Shown piece by piece: positions 56,601 through 64,000 of a stretch of DNA of 64,000 nucleotides; position 1 is the first letter of the stretch; each line of letters begins with the position of its first letter. Position numbers and translations under genes: made by a program. The stretch spans positions 1,612,001 through 1,676,000 of the forward strand of contig NZ_CP157199.1 in NCBI RefSeq assembly GCF_039954625.1, written 5' to 3'. The DNA comes from Pontimicrobium sp. SW4 (GTDB lineage: Bacteria > Bacteroidota > Bacteroidia > Flavobacteriales > Flavobacteriaceae). The notes beneath the pieces are model-generated. The model saw only the letters and a list, made by a program, of their open reading frames with translations, made no database searches and was not told the DNA's origin.

Positions 56601-59486
56601 ATGAAAAGAAGTACTAAATCGAGTCACATTATTATTATCATATTGGGTTTTATTTTAATTCAAAGTATAGATATTAATGCGCAAGTACTAGATCCTTTTA
56701 CTTCAAGATATACTGAATCAATACGAGGAGACATCACTATTATTGGTAATAATATGATGTCTAGGCATTCAATAAATGACTATAATGGTATTGATGGCAA
56801 TCATGACTTTACAGACAATGTGTATGTTGACATTGATAATGATATTACAACTTTTAACTCAAGTAGCGCAAATTTCAATAACCCTAACCCATTATTAAAC
56901 TGCTTAACAATTAGAAAAGCATATTTATATTGGGCTGCTGCCGACAAAGAGACTAATGGTAATGATAATGAACCTAATTGGAATTATAATGATGTTAAAT
57001 TAATGCTTCCGGGAGAAAACACATATACTACCTATACAGCAGACGATGTTATCTATAGAGGCCGTGATAATCATTTTAGCAACGATCCATATATATGTGT
57101 AAAAGATATAACTACTGAGGTTCTAAATTTAGCATCACAATATGGTACATATCAAGTTGCAAATGTTGAAGGAAGCATAAATGATTTAATGGAGCATCTA
57201 CCAGGAGGAAATGCTGGAACTTCTGGAGGATGGCAAATAATTTATGTTTACAGTAGTCCAGATTTAAACATGAAGAACATCAGTATTTTTGATGGTTATG
57301 CACATGTTACTAGTAACGACAATAATTTTGATGTAAATTTTAATGGTTTTCAAACTACACCAACAGGCCCTGTAAATACAAGAATTGCTATTGGTTCACT
57401 AGAAGGTGATAGAGATTTAGATGGAGATAAATTACAAATTTTGGACACTTCAAATAATTTTATTGATTTAAATACACCTTTAAGAAATTCAGATAATTTT
57501 TTTAATAGTAGAATCACCATTGATAATACTGACTTTTTAGATAGAATCCCAGCTAGTACTAATACTCTTGGATTTGATGCTGCGGTATTTAATCTAGACA
57601 ATACCAATAACACAATTATTGGAAACAATCAATCATCAGCCACAATAAGACTAACCTCAGATCAAGAAACATATGGTTTTTACCTTCTTGGATTATCTGT
57701 GGATGTTTGGGCTCCAAGTTTATATCCTATTCGACTTTCTAGCGATGCTCAAAACAACTTAGTAAATGCAGATCAAAATGTAATCTTAGATTTTAATTTT
57801 TCAAACACTGGCAATGATGATGCAATAAATGTTGTGCTTAATACTACTCTGCCTAACAATCTTGAATTCATCTCTGCAAACAACCTACCTAATGGCGTTA
57901 CATATACTTACGATAATAACACCCGAATTTTACAATTTTTTGTAGAAGATGGATTAGTAGATATTGGAGATCCAGAAATAGCAATACAATTTGAAGTTCA
58001 AATAAAAGATGAATGCTACTTTCTTGAACAGAGTTGTGATTTAAATTTTGAATTACAAATAACAGCAACTTACAATGGTATAAATAATCCTACACCACAT
58101 ACAACTTTAAGCTCAAGCGATCTAGATGTTTGTCATTTAGGAAATGTTTTACCAATAACTATTATACAACCAGATGCTGCTATTTGGGCAAATCCTCCTG
58201 GAGATCTTGACAGACTTGTAGATTGTGAAAACATTAATGAACTATCGGCTGCACAAAATTTATTTCCAACGACAGATAAATGTGATTTTAACTTGATAAA
58301 AACAAGTGGTCCATTCGTCCCTGGTAATGGTTGTGGAGACCCAGGCACATATACTAATACATGGACCTTTACTGATGCTTGTGGTAGAACTATTGCAGAT
58401 TATGTGCAAGTGATTTCTGTAGTGAGTAATTCAGGTCCAGTTTTTGACGTATTTCCAAATGATATTACTATAGAGTGTACCGATACTCCAAACTTTGTTC
58501 AACCTACTTTTTCTAATAGCTGCAACAACTCTATTAATCTAACTTTTGTTGATACAACTACCCCTGGAGCTTGTGATGGCGATTACACAATAACTCGAAC
58601 ATGGACAGCTGTTGATGAATGTGGAAATACATCTAACGCAAGTCAAACAATAACTGTTGAAGATACAACAGCTCCAACATTAATTGGGACTTATAATACT
58701 GAATTATCTATTACATGCGAATTACCTCCAGAACCTCCAAACTTAGAGTTCACAGACAATTGTTCTAGCGATTTGGAAGTTATTTTTTATGAAGATATTG
58801 TGTCAATTGATTTTACCAATTTTGATATTATTAGAACTTGGGAAGTCTATGATGATTGTGCAAATATGAATACATATACGCAAGTTATTCACATGGAAAC
58901 CATAAAATCGACTACTTCGACCCAACTTAACTTATGTGCAAACGATACTCTAGTAGATTTAAACAACTATGTTCCTACTGGAAGTAATGGATATTGGGAA
59001 AATACAAATGTGAATTTGTTAAACAATATGGTATTAGACCCATCTATTTTAACTGAAGGCACTTATACATTTACTTATGTATCAACTAGCAATCAATGTG
59101 TAGAAGTAATAGAAATTATAGCAAACATTGGTGGAGATTGTGAAGAAACCGATAAGTGTATTAGATCTACTTTTGATGTAGATATTTCTAAACTGGTAAC
59201 ACCAAATGGTGATTTAAAGAATCAAACATTCGATGTTGCTTATGTTTTAAATCCAAATAAAATTAGCAGTAACGATTGCGATATTATTGTTAAAGTAAAA
59301 GTGTTTAATCGCTGGGGAACAAAAGTATTTGAATCTGTTAATTATAATAATAGATGGACAGGCACAGCTGGAGGTGTTGGTGGAGCAGATATCTTACCTA
59401 ATGGCACTTATTACTATGTAGTAACACTTGAAAATAGCGGCTTAAAACCAATACAAGGATATATCCTTTTAGGAACCGAACAGTAA
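56601..59486 (+). CDS. Secreted protein with HYR-like repeats and T9SS type B (gliding-associated) C-terminus
   Basis: 961 residues: signal peptide ending FILIQSIDINAQ, a large N-terminal domain (residues 30-380) with LTIRKAYLYWAAADKETNG as a marker, a DUF11/Ig-like part (about 400-510), two or three HYR-like repeats with ITIECTDTPNF, TAVDECGNTSNASQTITVED and DNCSSDLEV motifs (590-780), and the CHU_C/gliding-motility C-terminal domain (from about 860: VKVFNRWGTKVFESVNYNNR ... NGTYYYVVTLENSG). Type B C-termini are exported through T9SS and usually depend on a partner of the PorP/SprF family, and such a gene follows after 1 bp. Likely surface or matrix protein. Confidence 0.88.
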   Translation: MKRSTKSSHIIIIILGFILIQSIDINAQVLDPFTSRYTESIRGDITIIGNNMMSRHSINDYNGIDGNHDFTDNVYVDIDNDITTFNSSSANFNNPNPLLNCLTIRKAYLYWAAADKETNGNDNEPNWNYNDVKLMLPGENTYTTYTADDVIYRGRDNHFSNDPYICVKDITTEVLNLASQYGTYQVANVEGSINDLMEHLPGGNAGTSGGWQIIYVYSSPDLNMKNISIFDGYAHVTSNDNNFDVNFNGFQTTPTGPVNTRIAIGSLEGDRDLDGDKLQILDTSNNFIDLNTPLRNSDNFFNSRITIDNTDFLDRIPASTNTLGFDAAVFNLDNTNNTIIGNNQSSATIRLTSDQETYGFYLLGLSVDVWAPSLYPIRLSSDAQNNLVNADQNVILDFNFSNTGNDDAINVVLNTTLPNNLEFISANNLPNGVTYTYDNNTRILQFFVEDGLVDIGDPEIAIQFEVQIKDECYFLEQSCDLNFELQITATYNGINNPTPHTTLSSSDLDVCHLGNVLPITIIQPDAAIWANPPGDLDRLVDCENINELSAAQNLFPTTDKCDFNLIKTSGPFVPGNGCGDPGTYTNTWTFTDACGRTIADYVQVISVVSNSGPVFDVFPNDITIECTDTPNFVQPTFSNSCNNSINLTFVDTTTPGACDGDYTITRTWTAVDECGNTSNASQTITVEDTTAPTLIGTYNTELSITCELPPEPPNLEFTDNCSSDLEVIFYEDIVSIDFTNFDIIRTWEVYDDCANMNTYTQVIHMETIKSTTSTQLNLCANDTLVDLNNYVPTGSNGYWENTNVNLLNNMVLDPSILTEGTYTFTYVSTSNQCVEVIEIIANIGGDCEETDKCIRSTFDVDISKLVTPNGDLKNQTFDVAYVLNPNKISSNDCDIIVKVKVFNRWGTKVFESVNYNNRWTGTAGGVGGADILPNGTYYYVVTLENSGLKPIQGYILLGTEQ

Positions 59487-59487
59487 A

Positions 59488-60408
59488 ATGAATTATATAA
59501 AAAATAGTTACATATTACTCATCTTTTTGCTACTACCCTTTACAGGTAAAGCGCAACAGTTGCCACAATTTACTCAATATATGTATAATACAATCTCTAT
59601 TAATCCAGCTTACGCAGGTACAAGAGAAAGACTAAATGTTGCATTTTTAAATAGAAATCAATGGGTAGGTATTGATGGAGCTCCTGTAACACAAACCTTG
59701 ACAGCAGATATGATTATTCCTGAAGCAAATTTAGGTGTTGGCTTATCAATTATACATGATAAACTAGGTTACGAAAGTACTACTTATATCTATTCAGATC
59801 TTTCATATACAGTATACATGAATAAAGATTATAGATTATCTTTTGGTTTTAAAGCTGGATTTAGCAAATATGGCTTAGATCCAGATTTGTTGATGGATCC
59901 TGACTCTTTTGGCGATCAATATTTAGATAGAATTTTTAATAAATGGAAACCTAACTTTGGAGCAGGTGTTTATTATCGCTCCGATGATTGGTTCATGTCC
60001 TTTTCGTCACCTAGAATTTTGAGTTATAATAATAGAACAGAAATAGAGTATGCTGCAATTGAAAGGGTGAGTTACTATTTTAATGGTGGATATATGCTAG
60101 AGTTTAATCCTCATTTAAAATTTAAACCCACTTTTTTATTAAAATTCACCAATGGTGCACCAGTATCGGTAGATTTAACAGGTAATTTTTTAATTAATGA
60201 TAAGTTATGGCTAGGGCTAGCCTATAGAGTTGGAGATGCTTTAGGTGGTTTAGCAACTCTAGAAGCAAATAAAAACATTAAGTTTGGCTATGCATATGAA
60301 TTCATCACCAATGCAATAAACCCTTACACTTCTGGCTCCCATGAAATATTTATTATATACTCCTTTGATTATCCAAGATCAAAATGTGATTGCGAAAATA
60401 AGTTTTAA
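59488..60408 (+). CDS. PorP/SprF family type IX secretion membrane protein
   Basis: A 306-residue outer-membrane beta-barrel with a signal peptide (LLIFLLLPFTGKAQ). QQLPQFTQYMYNTISINPAYAGTRE is the family opening (here split over 20 residues: FTQYMYNTISINPAYAG), and AAIERVSYYFNGGYML and GLAYRVGDALGGLATLEA are barrel strands. These proteins attach or assist export of type B T9SS substrates, so it very likely serves the 961-residue protein directly upstream (1 bp gap). Confidence 0.93.
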   Translation: MNYIKNSYILLIFLLLPFTGKAQQLPQFTQYMYNTISINPAYAGTRERLNVAFLNRNQWVGIDGAPVTQTLTADMIIPEANLGVGLSIIHDKLGYESTTYIYSDLSYTVYMNKDYRLSFGFKAGFSKYGLDPDLLMDPDSFGDQYLDRIFNKWKPNFGAGVYYRSDDWFMSFSSPRILSYNNRTEIEYAAIERVSYYFNGGYMLEFNPHLKFKPTFLLKFTNGAPVSVDLTGNFLINDKLWLGLAYRVGDALGGLATLEANKNIKFGYAYEFITNAINPYTSGSHEIFIIYSFDYPRSKCDCENKF

Positions 60409-60421
60409 TCAACCTCAAACA

Positions 60422-60907
60422 TTACTTCAAATCTCTAGGGAAAATAGTTAGCGTTGTAACTCCTTTTTTAATTGCATTCCAATCATCAATATCAAATACT
60501 ATTTTAACCAACCCAGACGTTGGAACGTTATCAATATACTTAGAACCATAAACATTAACAACTGAAGTAAAAGCGTGATTATGTCCAAAAATCATAACCC
60601 TATTTAATTCTTTATCTAAAGATTTTATAAAGCTAATTAGCATATTTCCTCCAAAATCATAAATATCTTCTTGAACTTTTATGTCATCAACAGAAATATT
60701 CAAATTTTCTGTAAATATTTTGCAGGTTTTTCTTGCACGCCTAGCTGGACTAGTAAAAATGGCATCAGGAATAAAACCATACTGTTTAAAAGAGTTAGAA
60801 ACTAAGTGAGAGTCATTGATTCCACGTTTTTTTAATGGTCTTTCTCTATCACTAACATCATAATTCCATGATGATTTCGCATGTCGAATAAAAATAATTT
60901 CTTTCAT
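60422..60907 (-). CDS. SixA-like histidine phosphatase
   Basis: A 161-residue branch-1 histidine phosphatase. The phosphate-accepting motif is IIFIRHAKSSWNYDVSDRER (RHAK) at the N-terminus, with the second His in MIFGHNHAFTSVVNVYG near residue 107 and the Arg of SPARRARKTCKIF. Size and motifs fit SixA, which dephosphorylates histidine phosphotransfer domains. The substrate in this organism is not known. Convergent to the PorP/SprF gene. Confidence 0.9.
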   Translation of the reverse strand: MKEIIFIRHAKSSWNYDVSDRERPLKKRGINDSHLVSNSFKQYGFIPDAIFTSPARRARKTCKIFTENLNISVDDIKVQEDIYDFGGNMLISFIKSLDKELNRVMIFGHNHAFTSVVNVYGSKYIDNVPTSGLVKIVFDIDDWNAIKKGVTTLTIFPRDLK

Positions 60908-61308
60908 AATTATCGTTTAAATGCAATTTTTATCGATAAAATGTTGTTTTCTTCGGTTATAACGATTACTTTCGCTCTATAAAATTAATAAATAATGTAC
61001 AATCGACTAAATACCATATTTACCGCTAAGTAGTATACCTGTATCTTTTTAACGAATTTTTGGGCTATATGGCACTAATATTTGTTAACGATACAGTATA
61101 TGATTTTTTTTGTTGTATAAATTAATGAACAATGATCCCAAATCTAATTCAAATTTTTAATCCATTCGCGCTTTATAGTGCACTTCCCTCATATTACAAT
61201 CGAATTAGTTCATTACGTGTAACATCGTATATGAATATTTGGGTTTTAATCAACAAACAATAAAAGTTTAATCGCTTAGCGAAAAGTTTTAGTTAATCAT
61301 TATTAGAT
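60908..61308. other. Intergenic region upstream of the SprB-like adhesin
   Basis: 401 bp, AT-rich, between divergently oriented genes. I see no RNA gene or repeat; a TAATATTTG stretch near 61077 is close to, but not a match of, the -7 consensus. Confidence 0.5.
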
Positions 61309-64000
61309 ATGAAAACAACTGCTACATTAGTAATTTTAATTTGTTTCAATGTGTTAACCATGTTTGGTCAGCAAACAGGTGGCGAATCTGCCGATTGGCC
61401 AAAAAGAACCGAGTCGGTAAAAGAACAGGCTGCATTTGAAACCTTATTAAAGAAAAGAGCCTTAAAATATAATGCTCAAAAAGCAATGAACCTTAGATCA
61501 AGTGCTAGCTCTACGAGCTTAGTTGGAACATGTAATATTATTACTTGTGGATCTTTTAATGGAAGCGATGGTTCTCCAGACCCAAGTTGGGGTGGTTTTA
61601 AAACGGCAGTAGATGGTAGTACATATGCAGCAAATTTTAATTATTCATGTTGGGAAGACGACAAGACTACGGTAGATTATTCCGAAGGACAATATATATC
61701 TTATTCTAATTCTAATGCTAATCAAGATACACCTGCAATTATAAAGCAATCCCCAGATGGTGGAGGCTTTGCTATTTTTTCATATAAAAATGAGAATATT
61801 AGACAAACACTAAATGTATTACCAAACACAAACTATACAGTTTGTTTTGAAATTGCTGTGATACCTCGTTATAGTAATAATGATGGAAGCTTTGTAGAAT
61901 TTATACCAAATTTAGAATTTGGTATACAATCTGGTGGCTCAGTAATTTCGGATAAATTACAGTACAGTGATGACGATTTAAATATACATCCAAATTCAGA
62001 TTTTCCAACACAATTATCGACAGCTACAACTGGACCATTTCAAAATCCAGGTGGTTGGACAGAAATTGACCCATTTTGGGAAACAGTTTGTATTACTTTT
62101 AAAACAACAAATAGTGGCCAAGTAACTATATTTTATAAAACAAAAGACCCTGGTAAATCGGTAGTATTAGTTGATGGTTTAAGATTAAGCTTAGAAGGAT
62201 ATGCTACGCCTCCTACTTTTGTATCTACTGTTACTAGTAATAAAACTGTAACAATACCTGGATCTCAAACAGTTAATTTAAACGATTATATTTCTGCTGC
62301 TTCAACAAATCCTCCTGGTTCTGTTTTAGTATGGAGTACTAACCCTGATCCTTTAGTACTAACAGATCATTTATTAAACACAAATGTTACTGCTCCAGGA
62401 ACTTTTTATGCATTTTATTATAATAGTGCTGATGTTTGTGCATCTCCTGTAGCTCAATTAAATTTACTTACATGTGATTTAGGTGCTGAAATAGTATCTA
62501 AAGAAAATGTGCTTTGTGCTGGAGATACAACTGGTGAAATTGTAGCTTCTGGTGTAAATGGAACACCTCCATATATGTATTCGAAAGACGGTGGCTTAAA
62601 CTACCAAAATAGCGATACTTTTACTGGATTAGGTGATGGAAATTACACTATTACAATTAAGGATGCCAATAATTGTACAGCTGAGGTTAGTACAACTATA
62701 AACATTCAAGATAAAGAAAATCCAATAATTACAGCACCTGAAGATTATACTAAAGAAGGTTGTAATCAAAATGATATTAGTGATTTAGCTTATAGTGCAA
62801 CACTAAAAGAAATTACTTTAAGTGAACTACAATCTGCTCTAGATGGTGGAGGAAATGCTTCTGATGATATTGCAATTGATATTATTACTTATATTGACGA
62901 AATTATCTCTAGTGATACTTGTTCAACAGAAGTAAAAAGAACATTTACAGTCACAGATACATGTGGAAAAACTGCGTCTGATGTACAAACAATAATTATT
63001 GAAGATACGACTGCACCTACTTTTAATGAAGCTTTACCTAGCGACGTTACAGTAGAATGTGATGCTGTTCCTACTGCAGAGACTTTAACTGCTACAGATA
63101 ATTGCTCAAATGCTAGTGTTATTTTTAAAGAAGATAGAACGAATGGTAGTTGTGATGCTAATTATACTTTAGAAAGAACTTGGACTGCAATAGATGAATG
63201 TGGCAACTCAATAGTTCACAAGCAAACTATCACTGTACAAGATACTACTGCGCCTACGTTTGTTGAAGCACTTCCTGCTGATATAACTGTAGAGTGCGAT
63301 GCTGTACCAACAGCGGAAGTATTAACTGCTACTGATAACTGTGGTGACGCTACTGTTACTTTTGACGAACAAAGAACTAATGGTAGTTGTGATGCTAATT
63401 ATACTTTAGAAAGAACTTGGACGGCTACTGATGAATGTGGTTTAGAAACAACTCATACACAAACAATCACTGTTCAAGATACTACTGCGCCTACGTTTGT
63501 TGAAGCTCTTCCTGCTGATATAACTGTAGAGTGCGATGCTGTACCAACAGCGGAAGTATTAACTGCTACTGATAACTGTGGTGATGCTACTGTTACTTTT
63601 GACGAACAAAGAACTAATGGTAGTTGTGATGCTAATTATACTTTAGAAAGAACTTGGACGGCTACTGATGAATGTGGTTTAGAAACAACTCATACACAAA
63701 CAATCACTGTTCAAGATACTACTGCGCCTACGTTTGTTGAAGCACTTCCTGCTGATATAACTGTAGAGTGCGATGCTGTACCAACAGCGGAAGTATTAAC
63801 TGCTACTGATAACTGTGGTGATGCTACTGTTACTTTTGACGAACAAAGAACTAATGGTAGTTGTGATGCTAATTATACTTTAGAAAGAACTTGGACGGCT
63901 ACTGATGAATGTGGTTTAGAAACAACTCATACACAAACAATCACTGTTCAAGATACTACTGCGCCTACGTTTGTTGAAGCACTTCCTGCTGATATAACTG
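61309..64000 (+). CDS. Secreted SprB/HYR repeat adhesin (partial, runs off the window)
   Basis: At least 897 residues with no stop by base 64000. A signal peptide (MKTTATLVILICFNVLTMFGQ) is followed by a globular region (residues 60-300) with SCWEDDKTTVDYSEGQYISY, a SprB-type repeat near residue 400 (ENVLCAGDTTGEIVASGVNG ... NYTITIKDANNC) and HYR-like repeats marked by DTTAPTF, TVECDAVPTAE, DNCG and TDECG. From about residue 566 the repeats are 79 residues (237 bp) long and almost identical. SprB-type proteins are cell-surface gliding adhesins in flavobacteria, carried by T9SS; the C-terminal sorting domain lies outside the window. The full length cannot be judged. Confidence 0.87.
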   Translation, partial: MKTTATLVILICFNVLTMFGQQTGGESADWPKRTESVKEQAAFETLLKKRALKYNAQKAMNLRSSASSTSLVGTCNIITCGSFNGSDGSPDPSWGGFKTAVDGSTYAANFNYSCWEDDKTTVDYSEGQYISYSNSNANQDTPAIIKQSPDGGGFAIFSYKNENIRQTLNVLPNTNYTVCFEIAVIPRYSNNDGSFVEFIPNLEFGIQSGGSVISDKLQYSDDDLNIHPNSDFPTQLSTATTGPFQNPGGWTEIDPFWETVCITFKTTNSGQVTIFYKTKDPGKSVVLVDGLRLSLEGYATPPTFVSTVTSNKTVTIPGSQTVNLNDYISAASTNPPGSVLVWSTNPDPLVLTDHLLNTNVTAPGTFYAFYYNSADVCASPVAQLNLLTCDLGAEIVSKENVLCAGDTTGEIVASGVNGTPPYMYSKDGGLNYQNSDTFTGLGDGNYTITIKDANNCTAEVSTTINIQDKENPIITAPEDYTKEGCNQNDISDLAYSATLKEITLSELQSALDGGGNASDDIAIDIITYIDEIISSDTCSTEVKRTFTVTDTCGKTASDVQTIIIEDTTAPTFNEALPSDVTVECDAVPTAETLTATDNCSNASVIFKEDRTNGSCDANYTLERTWTAIDECGNSIVHKQTITVQDTTAPTFVEALPADITVECDAVPTAEVLTATDNCGDATVTFDEQRTNGSCDANYTLERTWTATDECGLETTHTQTITVQDTTAPTFVEALPADITVECDAVPTAEVLTATDNCGDATVTFDEQRTNGSCDANYTLERTWTATDECGLETTHTQTITVQDTTAPTFVEALPADITVECDAVPTAEVLTATDNCGDATVTFDEQRTNGSCDANYTLERTWTATDECGLETTHTQTITVQDTTAPTFVEALPADIT
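63004..64000. repeat. 237-bp tandem repeats inside the SprB-like adhesin gene
   Basis: Repeat units start at 63004 (diverged), 63241, 63478, 63715 and 63952 (cut by the window end), each 237 bp (79 codons). The last three full units are identical or nearly so. Each unit encodes DTTAPTFVEALPADITVECD followed by a DNCGDATVTFDEQR and TWTATDECG pattern. Slipped-strand or recombination-driven copy change is likely. Confidence 0.92.

Noticed and set aside
63004..64000. Periodic array as CRISPR
   Set aside because: Units are 237 bp, in frame, and continuous without unique spacers; they encode protein repeats.

Overview
The window is chromosomal DNA of a marine-type Flavobacteriia member (Bacteroidota, probably Flavobacteriaceae). 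Evidence is the very AT-rich composition, promoters of the Bacteroidota type (TTG about 19 nt before TAnnTTTG), few Shine-Dalgarno sites, type IX secretion (T9SS) substrates with sorting domains, a PorP/SprF protein, and housekeeping genes with flavobacterial features (ClpC with a UVR motif, DnaX without a zinc module, fused ThrA).

Layout. 1-8.1 kb: end of a SpoU methyltransferase gene, AI-2E transporter, THUMP-like methyltransferase, HAD phosphatase, three tRNAs (Ser, Pro, Arg) on the minus strand, a 7TM-HD phosphodiesterase, a thiolase and a C40 peptidase. 8.1-15.6 kb: TPR protein and gyrA (minus), clpC, a small STAS-like protein and a frameshifted DksA/TraR-type zinc-finger gene. 15.7-27.3 kb: two giant tandem genes for secreted cysteine-rich HYR-type repeat proteins with T9SS type A tails; their first 3.5 kb are almost identical and their 3' parts have diverged. 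27.7-31 kb: hutH and the fused NAD(P)HX repair enzyme. 31-36 kb: threonine operon with a Thr/Ile-rich leader peptide, thrA-thrB-thrC, followed by a nested palindromic intergenic element. 36.3-45.1 kb: aminopeptidase P, gcvT, glutaminase, NAD-dependent epimerase, pterin dehydratase, YebC, RidA-like lipoprotein, class V aminotransferase, DUF1801 protein, AhpD-like protein. 45.1-48.2 kb: minus-strand operon kdsB, HAD, kdnB-like oxidase and acyltransferase, pointing to 8-amino-Kdo lipid A core chemistry. 48.3-56.2 kb: RecD-like helicase, a membrane protein, DUF3822, rsmD, RNase P RNA (minus), dnaX, lipoprotein, miaE, Ppx/GppA. 56.6-64 kb: a large T9SS type B (gliding-associated C-terminus) protein paired with PorP/SprF, a SixA-like phosphatase, and the start of a SprB/HYR repeat adhesin that runs off the window with 237-bp near-identical tandem repeats.

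The accessory, cell-surface part is the most interesting: at least four HYR-type T9SS substrates, with signs of recent duplication, gene conversion, domain insertion and repeat expansion. The best regulatory finds are the thr leader peptide with an overlapping palindromic divergent promoter, and a shared dyad upstream of both tandem adhesin genes. All calls come from reading the sequence and protein motifs; no database search was run.
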